Shown here one piece after another: positions 17,875 through 28,809 of a DNA stretch of 51,031 nt. Source of the stretch: Methylotenera sp. (GTDB lineage Bacteria > Pseudomonadota > Gammaproteobacteria > Burkholderiales > Methylophilaceae). Both the position numbers and the translations under genes were made by a program. Each line of letters begins with the position of its first letter. Within the stretch, counting starts at the first letter, position 1. The DNA is taken from contig JADGRO010000045.1 in the NCBI GenBank assembly GCA_017880905.1, positions 1 to 51,031 of the forward strand, read 5' to 3'. Under the pieces are notes generated by a model that did no database searches, was not told where the DNA came from, and was given only the letters and a program-made list of their open reading frames with translations.

Positions 17875-19101
17875 ATGCCCGTTAAATTGAGTGCTCCAAC
17901 CCCCGCGTCCCTATTGCCTGTCAGCGGTGTTCAATTAGGCTTTGCCAAGGCACATGTGCGTAAGCAAGACCGTAAAGATGTGCTGGTGATGACGTTAGCG
18001 GAAGGTAGCCGAGTGGCGGGCGTGTTTACCAAAAACCGCTTTTGTGCCGCGCCGGTGATTTTGTGTAAAGAATATTTAGCGCAAAAAACAGGCATACGCG
18101 CTTTGCTGGTGAACACAGGTTGTGCCAATGCAGGTACCGGTGAAGATGGTTTAAACCGCGCCAAACAAAGCTGCAAGGCTTTAAGTGATTTATTGAAAAT
18201 TGACGCAAATCAAGTGTTACCGTTTTCTACCGGCGTGATTTTAGAGTCTCTGCCTGTTGATAAAGTCATCGCTGGCTTGCCAGCCGTAATTACTAACTTA
18301 AAAGAAGATAACTGGTTGAATGCGGCTGAGGCGATTATGACGACGGATATTGTCGCCAAAGGTACGTCGCGTCAATTTCAGTTAAGTGGCAAGCAAGTCA
18401 CTATCACGGGAATCAGCAAAGGCTCTGGCATGATACACCCCAACATGGCGACTATGCTGGCCTATATTGCTACCGATGTGGTTGTGAGCCAGGCTGCGCT
18501 TGAAAGTATTATTCATTATGCGGTGAATAAATCGTTCAATTGCATCACGGTGGATGGCGATACCTCGACCAACGACAGCCTGATAATGATGGCAACCAAT
18601 CAAGCAGGTAATGCGGAAATTACCGAGAAAAGTGTGGATTTTTTGGTGCTTCGTGACGCACTGACAGATATAGCAATTGAGCTGGCCCAGGCGATTGTGC
18701 GTGATGGCGAAGGCGCAACCAAGTTTATGACAGTGACGGTTGAAGGTGGCAAAAATGAAACCGAATGCCGCAAAGTGGCGTATGCGATTGCGCACTCGCC
18801 GCTGATTAAAACTGCATTTTTTGCCTCTGACCCGAATCTTGGACGTATTTTGGCGGCCATTGGCTATGCGGGCATTGATGACTTGGATGTAGACAATTTA
18901 CAGCTTTATTTAGGTGAAGTATTAGTGGCCGAAAAAGGTGGCAGAGCCACTAGCTACCGCGAGGAACAAGGTGCGGCGATTATGAAAGAATCAGACATTT
19001 TGGTGCGTGTGGTATTGAATCGAGGTAAGGAAAACATCACGATTTGGACATGTGATTTCTCTTACGATTATGTGAAAATTAATGCTGACTACCGAAGTTA
19101 A
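17875..19101 (+). CDS. argJ: Bifunctional ornithine acetyltransferase / N-acetylglutamate synthase
   Basis: Arginine-pathway enzyme of 408 residues that recycles the acetyl group between ornithine and glutamate. The self-cleavage and catalytic site is in [16 protein letters not shown], where the Thr after Ala starts the beta chain. Other family stretches are [22 protein letters not shown] and the C-terminal EEQGAAIM. The start at 17875 follows AAAGGAA. An out-of-frame ATG four bases earlier is not used. Confidence 0.97.
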   Translation: MPVKLSAPTPASLLPVSGVQLGFAKAHVRKQDRKDVLVMTLAEGSRVAGVFTKNRFCAAPVILCKEYLAQKTGIRALLVNTGCANAGTGEDGLNRAKQSCKALSDLLKIDANQVLPFSTGVILESLPVDKVIAGLPAVITNLKEDNWLNAAEAIMTTDIVAKGTSRQFQLSGKQVTITGISKGSGMIHPNMATMLAYIATDVVVSQAALESIIHYAVNKSFNCITVDGDTSTNDSLIMMATNQAGNAEITEKSVDFLVLRDALTDIAIELAQAIVRDGEGATKFMTVTVEGGKNETECRKVAYAIAHSPLIKTAFFASDPNLGRILAAIGYAGIDDLDVDNLQLYLGEVLVAEKGGRATSYREEQGAAIMKESDILVRVVLNRGKENITIWTCDFSYDYVKINADYRS

Positions 19102-19113
19102 CGGGAGGTTGAA

Positions 19114-19461
19114 ATGATCTACAAAGGTAGTTGTCATTGCGGACAAATTGCGTTTGAAGCAGAAGGCGATTTGGGGCAAGTGATTCAGTGTAATTGCTCT
19201 ATTTGCAGCAAGCGTGGCTTTTTACTTTGGTTTGTGCCACGCGCCAATTTTCACCTGCTCACGCCTGAAAAAAACTACTCAACTTACACCTTTAACAAAC
19301 ATAAAATTAAACATCGGTTTTGCCCAAACTGCGGCTGTGCGCCATTTGGCGAAGGTATTAACCCAAAAGGAGAAGCGATGGCTGCAATCAACACCCGCTG
19401 TTTGGATGACGTTGATTTATCAGCGCTTAAAGTGAGAAGTTTCGATGGCCGCAAACTTTAA
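19114..19461 (+). CDS. GFA-family zinc protein (CENP-V/Gfa domain)
   Basis: A 115-residue protein with the Gfa zinc-binding cysteines: CHCG near the N-terminus, CNCSICSKRG, and FCPNCGCAPFG. The family includes proteins proposed to help formaldehyde react with glutathione, but most members have no proven reaction. A strong ribosome binding site (GGGAGG) precedes the ATG. It sits 12 bases after argJ and 18 bases before the Nudix gene. Confidence 0.88.
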   Translation: MIYKGSCHCGQIAFEAEGDLGQVIQCNCSICSKRGFLLWFVPRANFHLLTPEKNYSTYTFNKHKIKHRFCPNCGCAPFGEGINPKGEAMAAINTRCLDDVDLSALKVRSFDGRKL

Positions 19462-19479
19462 ACATGTCGATTGGTTAAC

Positions 19480-20451
19480 ATGACCATCAATGTCGCAGTT
19501 GCAATTTTGCAGCGCAAAAAAGAAGACGGGCAAACCGAGTTTTTATTAGCAAGTCGGCCGCAAGGCAAAGGCTGGGCAGGTTGGTGGGAGTTTCCTGGTG
19601 GAAAAATTGAAGCAGGTGAAACGCCTGAACACGCGCTAACACGGGAGATAAGAGAGGAATTAGGTATTAAGCCAACTTCCACTCAGCAATGGATTACACG
19701 CCGTTTCGATTGCCCTGCTACGCACGATTCACCCGCAAAAACGGTAAATCTACACTTTTATTTTGTGAATGCGTGGCAAGGTGAAATAATGCCACGCGAA
19801 AATCAACAATTAAGCTGGCAAAGCGCAGAGAATGCTACCGTTTCGCCAATTTTGCCTGCCAATGTGCCAATTATGAAGGCACTGGCATTGCCGCCAATTT
19901 ACGCGATTAGTAATTTAGCGGAAGTGGGCGAGCAGGCTTTTTTTGAAGCGCTTAAAAAGCAATTGACGCGTGGTTTAAAGCTTATTCAGGTGCGCGAAAA
20001 GCATCTTACAAAAGCGCAGTTTATGGCATTTTCCAGACAAGTAATCGCTCTAGCTAAGCCTTATGATGCAAAAGTATTGATAAACGAAGATATCGCATTG
20101 GCACGAGAGTTAGGCGCACATGGCGTGCATTTGCCCAGCCAAGCTTTATTGATACTTAAAACAAAGCCCGCGAACTTGATGGTGGCGGCTTCAACCCACA
20201 ACGCAAGAGAATTGACGCATGCCCAAGCTTTAGATTTAGATTTTGTGGTGTTGTCACCTATAAAATCCACGCTCAGCCATCCGGAAGTGGAGCCTTTAGG
20301 CTGGCAGAAATTTGCTGAAATGCTAGAAAATATAACGCTACCGGTGTACGCGTTGGGCGGCATGGTGCTTAATGATTTACCTATTGCGTTGACTTATGGC
20401 GCACGTGGAATCGCTTTTCAGCGAGGCATTGGTGCTAGTTTGATTCTTTAA
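19480..20451 (+). CDS. Nudix hydrolase fused to thiamine-phosphate-synthase-like domain
   Basis: Two-domain protein of 323 residues. The N-terminal Nudix domain (about 1-130) has the complete Nudix box G-x5-E-x7-REIREELGI, as in MutT, and should hydrolyse oxidised or non-canonical nucleoside triphosphates. The C-terminal half (about 140-323) follows a ThiE-like TIM barrel with LIQVREKHL, NEDIALARELGAHGVHLP and ALGGM, and may lack full ThiE activity. This fusion is known in many proteobacteria. I chose ATG 19480 over an in-frame TTG three codons upstream. The 3' end overlaps the convergent copper chaperone gene by 17 bases. Confidence 0.93.
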   Translation: MTINVAVAILQRKKEDGQTEFLLASRPQGKGWAGWWEFPGGKIEAGETPEHALTREIREELGIKPTSTQQWITRRFDCPATHDSPAKTVNLHFYFVNAWQGEIMPRENQQLSWQSAENATVSPILPANVPIMKALALPPIYAISNLAEVGEQAFFEALKKQLTRGLKLIQVREKHLTKAQFMAFSRQVIALAKPYDAKVLINEDIALARELGAHGVHLPSQALLILKTKPANLMVAASTHNARELTHAQALDLDFVVLSPIKSTLSHPEVEPLGWQKFAEMLENITLPVYALGGMVLNDLPIALTYGARGIAFQRGIGASLIL

Positions 20452-20887
20452 TTGGCAGTGTGACTTGTTGGTGTGTAATATTGCCAGTTTTATCTTTAAA
20501 ACGCAGCTTAAAATCTACTTTGTCACCTTCTTTTAACGATTTTTTTAAATCAAACAGCATCAAATGAAAGCTGCCGGGTGCAAGCTTTTCAGGCTTACCT
20601 GCTTTTAAAGGCAACTCTTCCAGCATGCGCATTTTCATCACATTATTTTCCATACTCATGCTATGAATTTCTACCTTGCCAGCGGCAGGTGTTTCTATAT
20701 AAATCAATGTGCTGTCCTGCGGACTATTAAGCGTCATGTAAGCCGCGCCAACGCTTTGTCCTGGCGCATTTGCACGCACCCAGCTATCCGTGATTTTAAC
20801 ATCGGATTCTACGCCGGCTTTCGCATGGCATGCTACAAGTAAATTGGCCAAAACTAAAAATTTAAAAATTTGCTTATTCAATATCAT
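20435..20887 (-). CDS. Periplasmic copper chaperone, PCu(A)C family
   Basis: A 150-residue exported protein with a hydrophobic leader (about 1-24). It contains the copper-binding pattern of the family exactly: His75, x10, Met86, x21, His108, x, Met110. PCu(A)C proteins carry Cu(I) to the CuA site of cytochrome oxidases. The gene starts inside the last 14 bases of yacG, so the two are translated together, and its end overlaps the Nudix/ThiE gene. Confidence 0.94.
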   Translation of the reverse strand: MILNKQIFKFLVLANLLVACHAKAGVESDVKITDSWVRANAPGQSVGAAYMTLNSPQDSTLIYIETPAAGKVEIHSMSMENNVMKMRMLEELPLKAGKPEKLAPGSFHLMLFDLKKSLKEGDKVDFKLRFKDKTGNITHQQVTLPIKESN

Positions 20888-21062
20888 CTAATTCTTCCGG
20901 AGGTGAATTGTCGCGTATTCTGTAGTTTTCGTTTGCCCAATCGCCTAAGTCTATCATTTTGCAACGCTCGCTACAAAAAGGCCGGAAAGGGTTGCTGGTG
21001 CTATATTCTGATTGTTTTTTGCAATTGGGGCAAGTGACTAAGCGTATTTTAACTGCTGACAT
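20874..21062 (-). CDS. yacG: Zinc protein YacG (DNA gyrase inhibitor)
   Basis: A 62-residue protein with four zinc-binding cysteines, C11-x2-C14 and C30-x3-C34, and the family stretch [19 protein letters not shown]. In E. coli the protein binds GyrB and inhibits gyrase. It stands next to zapD and coaE, a widely conserved neighbourhood. Its end overlaps the copper chaperone start by 14 bases. Confidence 0.96.
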   Translation of the reverse strand: MSAVKIRLVTCPNCKKQSEYSTSNPFRPFCSERCKMIDLGDWANENYRIRDNSPPEELDDIE

Positions 21063-21072
21063 TTCCTACTTC

Positions 21073-21831
21073 TTAAAGATTACATAAGGTCATGCTGAAT
21101 TCAATATCGTGTTCGCACTGCCTTGGTTTTTGCACAAAATCCAGAGACGAAAATCGCACGTTAATGGCGTATTTGTTGGCGCTCACTTCTGGAAAACATG
21201 GGCAATTATCATCTACCTTAATAATTAACATTTGTGCGGGTTTGGCGCCGCCTAACATTTGCTGATAAAACCCATTCTGTGCGGTGTGTTTTAATGAAGC
21301 GCCGCTACCGCGCAAGATGTGCAGTATGATCTTAATGGCGTCGTACATGGGGTTTAGCCGTGCCAGCCAAGCATCGAAATCACTTTTACGACGACCTGAG
21401 TCAAGTCCCAGCCAATGATGATATGACGGTAAATCAAACTGACACACGCCACCCGGGATGCCTGTGCGCTGTTTGATGCTCATCAACCAATCGTTTTCAC
21501 GCAGATGTTGGCCAAATTTCGAGCCATCGGAACGAAGAGTAGTGGAACAAGTACCGATTTCTTTGAGCGTTTTATCTAAAATATTTTCTGAGATTGCTGG
21601 ATTGCCACGCAGATTCTGTAGGGCAAGCCGCTGTCGGTCCAGTTCTTGCACCAAATCCATTTTAAGGTCTGCGCGGTCAACAATATCCAACATTTGCAGC
21701 ATTGAAATGAGCGCAGTGTGGTGATTATGCTGTGTCTCGGCTTGGACGTTTAGCAAAACTTTGCTAAACAAATCTTCCAATCGCAAAAATGTGCGAATTC
21801 GCTCGTTAAATGGAAATTCGTAGCTAGACAT
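21073..21831 (-). CDS. zapD: Cell division protein ZapD
   Basis: A 252-residue protein that cross-links FtsZ filaments at the division site. It opens with the typical YEFPFNERIRTFLRLEDLF and has GTCSTTLRSDG-like and GIPGGVCQFDLPSYHHWL stretches in the middle, with RRKSDFDAWLARL after it. Length matches the family. It is followed by yacG after 10 bases and preceded by coaE. Confidence 0.96.
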   Translation of the reverse strand: MSSYEFPFNERIRTFLRLEDLFSKVLLNVQAETQHNHHTALISMLQMLDIVDRADLKMDLVQELDRQRLALQNLRGNPAISENILDKTLKEIGTCSTTLRSDGSKFGQHLRENDWLMSIKQRTGIPGGVCQFDLPSYHHWLGLDSGRRKSDFDAWLARLNPMYDAIKIILHILRGSGASLKHTAQNGFYQQMLGGAKPAQMLIIKVDDNCPCFPEVSANKYAINVRFSSLDFVQKPRQCEHDIEFSMTLCNL

Positions 21832-21874
21832 GACAATAAAAATCTGTCAACTTATAGTAATAAATTGAGGTGGA

Positions 21875-22492
21875 TTATGAGATTGTTTTGCTAAGTATGC
21901 AAGTATTAATGTATTTTTGGTGAATTTCTAGAATTTTTTCACGCAATTTTTCAACATTTTCGTTATTTTCAATTACGTCATTGGCAAATTTTAGCTGTTT
22001 TTTGCGCGAAGTTTGCGCCTTGATAATGTTGATTATTTCAGGTTCCGGCAGTTTACTGCGCTGTTTAACGCGATCAATTTGCGTTTTTACATCGCAATCA
22101 ATCACCAAAATCTGGTCGATATGTTTTGAGTAGCGCGGGCTTTCAAACAACAAGGGAACCACCAAAATTTGATAAGGAGCGGCTTGGTGTAATTGCAATT
22201 GTTTTAATGCCTCATCATAAATTGCAGGGTGCAAAATTGCATTTAATTTGGCGCGCGCAGTAGCATCTTTAAACACCAATTGCCGCATGGCAGAACGGTT
22301 TAATGCGCCCTCTGGCGTAATAAAATCGCTGCCAAAATTGGCTGCTATGTCTTTAATAAGCGGTTGATTGGCTGCGGTGAGTTCGTGTGAAATCACGTCG
22401 ACATCGGTTACCGGTACGCCAAGTTCGGCAAATATCTTTGCGGCGGCAGATTTGCCGCTACCTATTCCACCTGTTAATGCAATTACATACAT
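21875..22492 (-). CDS. coaE: Dephospho-CoA kinase
   Basis: Last enzyme of coenzyme A synthesis, 205 residues. It has a P-loop (GGIGSGKSAA, about residues 8-17), DVDVISHELT and the HP(A)IYDEA stretch. Its ATG begins on the base after the pilD stop codon (TAA then ATG), so the two are tightly coupled. A lysine-rich C-terminal helix is followed by a short hydrophobic tail. Confidence 0.96.
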   Translation of the reverse strand: MYVIALTGGIGSGKSAAAKIFAELGVPVTDVDVISHELTAANQPLIKDIAANFGSDFITPEGALNRSAMRQLVFKDATARAKLNAILHPAIYDEALKQLQLHQAAPYQILVVPLLFESPRYSKHIDQILVIDCDVKTQIDRVKQRSKLPEPEIINIIKAQTSRKKQLKFANDVIENNENVEKLREKILEIHQKYINTCILSKTIS

Positions 22493-23362
22493 TTAAGTAA
22501 GGTAAAAACTAGCCAATAGCTGACCAAAAAACAGCGCCGCAATGCCGCCAAGCGCTAAAAATGGCCCAAATGGGATCGCCGTACCGCCAGTTTTGCCTCT
22601 AAATATGATTAAACCTATACCAATTACTGCACCCACTACTGAGCTAAGTAAAATCACCGCTGGCAACAATTGCCAGCCAAACCAGGCGCCGATTGCGCTC
22701 AGCAGTTTAAAATCGCCATAACCCATGCCTTCTTTGCCTGTAACCAGCTTAAATAGCCAATACACACTCCACAAAATGAGATAACCGAAAACCGCACCCA
22801 GTACGGCAGATTTTAAGTCAGTATATCCCGTATTTAGATTAAACAGCAGCCCAAGCCACAGTAAAGGCAGCGTGATGTCGTCTGGCAATAATTGTGTGTC
22901 AAAATCAATAAATGTGAGCGCGATGAGTGCCAGCACAAAAGCCCATGCAAAAAGCGTGGTGTAAGTGTATCCGTATTTGAAGGCCACCAGCCCAACAAGC
23001 GCACCAGATAAGGTTTCTATAAGCGGGTAGCGCATACTGATTTTGGTTTTGCAGCCTTTGCATTTGCCGCCCAACATCAAGTAACTTACGATGGGAATGT
23101 TCTCAAAGGCCGTAATTTGATGGCCGCAGTTTGGACAGGCTGAGCTTGGGGTGACGATAGTATATTTTGGCTGTTCCGGCACTTCTTTGCCTTGCAGTTC
23201 CAAACAATTGGCATGCCATTCGCGCTCCATCATTTTGGGTAGCCTGTGTATCACCACATTTAGAAAACTACCCACCATCAGGCCAAAAATGACAGAAAAC
23301 GTCACAAAAAAAGTGGGTTCTGTGCGTAAAATATTCGAAAATGGCATTAAAAAATCAAACAT
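22493..23362 (-). CDS. pilD: Type IV prepilin peptidase / N-methyltransferase
   Basis: Inner-membrane aspartic protease of 289 residues that cuts and N-methylates type IV pilins and related pseudopilins. The cytoplasmic loop has the four-cysteine site (CPNCG and CKGC). The two catalytic Asp regions are in FIDFDTQLLPDDITLP and GYGDFKLLSAIGAW. About eight membrane segments are visible. It is the first gene of the pilD-coaE-zapD-yacG run. No pilin genes are in the window. Confidence 0.96.
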   Translation of the reverse strand: MFDFLMPFSNILRTEPTFFVTFSVIFGLMVGSFLNVVIHRLPKMMEREWHANCLELQGKEVPEQPKYTIVTPSSACPNCGHQITAFENIPIVSYLMLGGKCKGCKTKISMRYPLIETLSGALVGLVAFKYGYTYTTLFAWAFVLALIALTFIDFDTQLLPDDITLPLLWLGLLFNLNTGYTDLKSAVLGAVFGYLILWSVYWLFKLVTGKEGMGYGDFKLLSAIGAWFGWQLLPAVILLSSVVGAVIGIGLIIFRGKTGGTAIPFGPFLALGGIAALFFGQLLASFYLT

Positions 23363-23527
23363 ATTTGCCCCAAATCGTCCTAAAGGTTATTGTAAACGAA
23401 GCATATCATGGCATCGTTAATACATCTGTGCAACTTTGTTGCAGATTGTGGTGTAAAAATTGCTTGAAAAAGTTTAAGGTATCACCATATAAGCGTTGTA
23501 ATGTTTATACAGAAGTAAAGGATTAAA

Positions 23528-23908
23528 ATGACTGAACAAAACGAGCCATTATTGAGCGCAATCGACCTAATCGAGTTGGGTGATATTAGCCATCCCGCTT
23601 GGGATGAGCCGATTATTTGCCGTGTTGAGGTGGATTTGCCAGCCTGGCTATCACAATTGGCGGGTGGTAATCATTGGGAAGTGTACGGCGAAGATGAGGA
23701 TGAAACCTGCATCAGTTTTGCCATGCGCGAGAAAGGTAAAGCGCAAGCGGCAAAATTGGCAGAAGTGACCTTGTACCACAATGGCTATGCGGTGGTGGAT
23801 GTGGAAGGCAAATCCTTGTTTGATGGCAGTTTAACCAATGGCACCAGCGATTGTGCGCATTTAAGCTATTACCACGCTGAGAGTGGCGAGCCGATTACCT
23901 TGAATTGA
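23528..23908 (+). CDS. Conserved-looking protein of unknown function
   Basis: A 126-residue soluble, acidic protein with no signal peptide, membrane segment or motif I recognise. A good ribosome binding site (AAAGG) stands before the ATG, and codon use matches the neighbours, so the gene is real. It has two cysteines and several Trp/His residues in the first half (HPAWDEPIICRVEVDLPAWL). It is separated from pilD by 165 bases on the opposite strand and precedes the PepSY gene by 51 bases. Confidence 0.75.
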   Translation: MTEQNEPLLSAIDLIELGDISHPAWDEPIICRVEVDLPAWLSQLAGGNHWEVYGEDEDETCISFAMREKGKAQAAKLAEVTLYHNGYAVVDVEGKSLFDGSLTNGTSDCAHLSYYHAESGEPITLN

Positions 23909-23959
23909 ACTAGAAATAAAATGTCTACCCGTAGTTGTTAACTCAAGGAGAGACGCATC

Positions 23960-24274
23960 ATGAAAACCACTCAAAGAATATCAAAACTATTATTAGTCTT
24001 GTTAGCCTCAACAGCAATTGTTGCACAAGCCTACATAGGCGAAAAGTTAGCTAAAAATGCCAAAATTAAACTTGCCGAAGCGAGGTCAATTGCGTTAAAA
24101 GCCCATCCTGGAAAAATTGCTGATCAAGAATTAGAAAAAGAAAAAGGCGGTAGCGGATTACGCTATTCATTTGACATTGTTCAAGTAGGAAAAAAAGGGA
24201 CGCAAGAAGTTGGAGTTGATGCTATGACAGGGGAGGTTTTAGAGAACAAACTTGAAGGCTCAAACCCAGATTAG
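23960..24274 (+). CDS. Small exported PepSY-domain protein
   Basis: A 104-residue protein with a signal peptide (hydrophobic core LLLVLLASTAIVA, probable cut after AQA) and one PepSY domain (about 36-100: KLAEARSIALKAHPGKI, then YSFDIV and VGVDAMTGEVLEN). PepSY domains are found in periplasmic proteins, sometimes as protease inhibitors; the role here is unknown. A strong ribosome binding site (AAGGAGAG) precedes the start. Confidence 0.88.
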   Translation: MKTTQRISKLLLVLLASTAIVAQAYIGEKLAKNAKIKLAEARSIALKAHPGKIADQELEKEKGGSGLRYSFDIVQVGKKGTQEVGVDAMTGEVLENKLEGSNPD

Positions 24275-24288
24275 AAGTGTATTTGCAA

Positions 24289-25257
24289 TCAAAAATCCCG
24301 CTTCACCGCAAACTCTGCCAAATCAATCAAAACTTGTTTATTAGTAGAGTTTGGCAAGTGTGCAATGCCATCAACACCAAGCCTAGCTTCATTTTCAGCC
24401 AGTTTGCGTACATAATCTAAAGCGTCAGTTGCTTTAACTGCGGCTAACACCGCAGGTAATTCGTCCAAGCCACCGTGCTGTATGGCGTTGCGGATAGTTG
24501 TGCTCTGCGTTGCGTCGCCGCGATTCATGGCAATCAGTAGTGGTAGTGTGGGCTTGCCTTCACTTAAATCATCGCCTAAATTTTTGCCAATTTGCTTGGC
24601 GTTGCCACTTAAATCCAGCACGTCGTCAATCAACTGAAATGCCGTGCCTAAGTGCATGCCGTAGTGCGCTAGCGCATTTTCATTTTTATTGCTCGCATTC
24701 CCCATCACCGCGCCTAGCCTAGCTGCGGCCTCGAATAATTTAGCGGTTTTAAAGTGGATCACTTTTAGATACTCTTGCTCCGTGACATCGGCGTTATGTA
24801 CATTGAGCAATTGCAGCACTTCACCTTCGGAGATAATATTCGTGGCTTCGGAGAGTATTTCCATCACGCGCATGTTTTGCAGCTTGACCATCATCTGAAA
24901 TGCGCGTGAGTATAAAAAATCGCCCACCAGTACGCTGGCAGCATTGCCGAACAAATGATTTGCGGTGCTTTTGCCGCGCCGTAACTGCGATTCGTCTACC
25001 ACATCATCGTGCAATAAAGTCGCGGTATGGATAAACTCGACAATGGCTGCGAGCTGGTGCTGGTGCGTTTTTATTTCACCAAATATGCCACTGGAAAGCA
25101 ATACCAGAGCGGGTCGCAGACGCTTTCCGCCGCTACCGATAATATGCTCACCGATGGTGTTGATGAGCGAAACTTCAGAACGCAACGAGCTGCGGATGAC
25201 CGTATCTACCGCTTGCATATCGCGCGCAATAAGGGATTGAATGGGGTTTAAGATCAC
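24289..25257 (-). CDS. ispB: Octaprenyl diphosphate synthase (polyprenyl synthetase)
   Basis: Trans-prenyltransferase of 322 residues that makes the side chain of ubiquinone. Both aspartate-rich motifs are present: [10 protein letters not shown] after [12 protein letters not shown], and [11 protein letters not shown]. The start codon appears to be GTG with no clear ribosome binding site. It is divergent from rplU-rpmA, the usual ispB/rplU arrangement in proteobacteria, and they share a promoter region of about 130 bases. Confidence 0.96.
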   Translation of the reverse strand: MILNPIQSLIARDMQAVDTVIRSSLRSEVSLINTIGEHIIGSGGKRLRPALVLLSSGIFGEIKTHQHQLAAIVEFIHTATLLHDDVVDESQLRRGKSTANHLFGNAASVLVGDFLYSRAFQMMVKLQNMRVMEILSEATNIISEGEVLQLLNVHNADVTEQEYLKVIHFKTAKLFEAAARLGAVMGNASNKNENALAHYGMHLGTAFQLIDDVLDLSGNAKQIGKNLGDDLSEGKPTLPLLIAMNRGDATQSTTIRNAIQHGGLDELPAVLAAVKATDALDYVRKLAENEARLGVDGIAHLPNSTNKQVLIDLAEFAVKRDF

Positions 25258-25324
25258 AAATTAGGCCAATTATTTTTGAGGCATTCTAGCATATTCGACC
25301 AGCGACTTGAGCTTAAATTATGCT

Positions 25325-25352
25325 TTGCAATCAGGTGCAATTTCAGTATAAT
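25325..25352 (+). promoter_or_regulatory. Promoter of rplU-rpmA
   Basis: A -35-like TTGCAA at 25325-25330 is followed by 16 bases and a perfect TATAAT at 25347-25352. Transcription would begin near 25359, giving a leader of about 30 bases. The same TTGCAA -35 hexamer stands before rpsT. Confidence 0.75.
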
Positions 25353-25389
25353 GCGCGATTCATTTGAACGTGTAGAAGTTAGGCAAAAC

Positions 25390-25812
25390 ATGTACGCAGT
25401 AATTAAAACAGGCGGCAAACAATACAAAGTAGCCGCTGGTGACAAATTAAAAGTTGAAAAACTGGCTGGCGATGTTGGTAGCAAAGTGGTGATTGACAAA
25501 GTGTTGCTGCTTGCCGATGGCGATAATACCACGATTGGCGCGCCTTTGGTGGTTGGTGCTACTGTAAATGCAACGGTGGTTTCACACGGTCGTGGCGACA
25601 AAGTAATGATTTTCAAATTCCGTCGCCGTAAACATTATCGTAAAACACAAGGCCATCGCCAAAGCTTTACTGAGATTTTAATTGATGATGTAAATGGTAA
25701 AGGTGCAGTTGCAGCTAAACCAGCTACAGTGGCCAAACCGGCAGCAGCTACAAAACCAGCCGCAAAGACCGCAAAAGCGCCAGCGGCTAAAAAAGCTAAA
25801 GCAGCTGCATAA
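25390..25812 (+). CDS. rplU: 50S ribosomal protein bL21 with Ala/Lys-rich tail
   Basis: Ribosomal protein of 140 residues beginning [14 protein letters not shown], the family's standard N-terminus. The 23S-binding stretch [16 protein letters not shown] is present. The normal protein ends near residue 103; here about 35 extra residues of Ala, Lys, Pro and Thr follow. The open frame extends upstream to 25276, but those residues have no place in L21 and overlap the promoter. It is followed by rpmA after 16 bases. Confidence 0.96.
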   Translation: MYAVIKTGGKQYKVAAGDKLKVEKLAGDVGSKVVIDKVLLLADGDNTTIGAPLVVGATVNATVVSHGRGDKVMIFKFRRRKHYRKTQGHRQSFTEILIDDVNGKGAVAAKPATVAKPAAATKPAAKTAKAPAAKKAKAAA

Positions 25813-25828
25813 ATTTAAGGATTAAATC

Positions 25829-26086
25829 ATGGCACATAAAAAAGCAGGTGGTAGTTCACGTAACGGTCGCGATTCACACTCACAACGTTTAGGCGTAAAA
25901 GCTTTTGGCGAAACAGTGGTTTCTGCAGGCAGCATTATCGTGCGTCAACGCGGCACCAAAATGCATGCGGGTGACAATGTTGGCATGGGCAAAGACCATA
26001 CACTATTTGCAAAAATTGATGGTAAAGTGACCTTTGCAACCAAAGGCGCACTAAAACGCCACACTGTAAGCGTTGTAGCGGTTTAA
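25829..26086 (+). CDS. rpmA: 50S ribosomal protein bL27
   Basis: Ribosomal protein of 85 residues near the peptidyl-transferase centre. It begins [15 protein letters not shown] after the Met and continues with [20 protein letters not shown] and [10 protein letters not shown]. The start follows TTAAGGATTAAATC. A terminator follows 16 bases after the stop. Confidence 0.98.
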   Translation: MAHKKAGGSSRNGRDSHSQRLGVKAFGETVVSAGSIIVRQRGTKMHAGDNVGMGKDHTLFAKIDGKVTFATKGALKRHTVSVVAV

Positions 26087-26102
26087 GTAATTTAAAATTA
26101 GC

Positions 26103-28286
<2,184 letters not shown>

Positions 28287-28295
28287 AAGGAAAAT

Positions 28296-28796
28296 ATGGC
28301 AAAAAACAAACCATTGGTAGCTGTTGTTATGGGCTCAGATAGCGATTGGCCTATTATGAAAATCGCTGCGCAAATGCTGGCGGATTTTGGCGTGACGTAT
28401 GAAGCTAAAGTGGTTTCTGCGCATCGCACGCCAGATTTGATGTTTCAGTTTGCAGAAAACGCAGCGAGCGAAGGCTACCAAATTATTATCGCTGGCGCAG
28501 GCGGAGCGGCACATTTGCCAGGCATGTTAGCCTCTAAAACTACGTTGCCAGTGCTGGGTGTACCAGTTACGACTAAACATTTAGATGGCCACGACTCGCT
28601 ACTTTCAATTGTGCAAATGCCCAAGGGTATCCCCGTAGCGACCTTTGCGATTGGTGAAGCGGGCGCGGCTAATGCGGGTTTATTCGCAGTGAGTATTTTG
28701 GCGAATCATGATGCAGATTTAGCCAAAAAATTGGCGGAATTTCGCAAAAATCAATCTGACAAAGTAAGCAACATAACGCTTAGCGAGAAGCCTTAA
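28296..28796 (+). CDS. purE: N5-carboxyaminoimidazole ribonucleotide mutase
   Basis: Purine-pathway mutase of 166 residues that moves the carboxyl group of N5-CAIR to carbon 4. It contains [17 protein letters not shown] and [14 protein letters not shown], as in class I PurE. The ribosome binding site AGAAGGAAAAT precedes the ATG. purK follows after 13 bases, which supports the two-step PurK-PurE route. Confidence 0.97.
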   Translation: MAKNKPLVAVVMGSDSDWPIMKIAAQMLADFGVTYEAKVVSAHRTPDLMFQFAENAASEGYQIIIAGAGGAAHLPGMLASKTTLPVLGVPVTTKHLDGHDSLLSIVQMPKGIPVATFAIGEAGAANAGLFAVSILANHDADLAKKLAEFRKNQSDKVSNITLSEKP

Positions 28797-28809
28797 AGAA
28801 AGATTAAGT

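Noticed and set aside
25276-25389. Upstream extension of the bL21 frame
   Set aside because: It covers the -35/-10 promoter and adds residues foreign to the family; [11 protein letters not shown] is the standard start.
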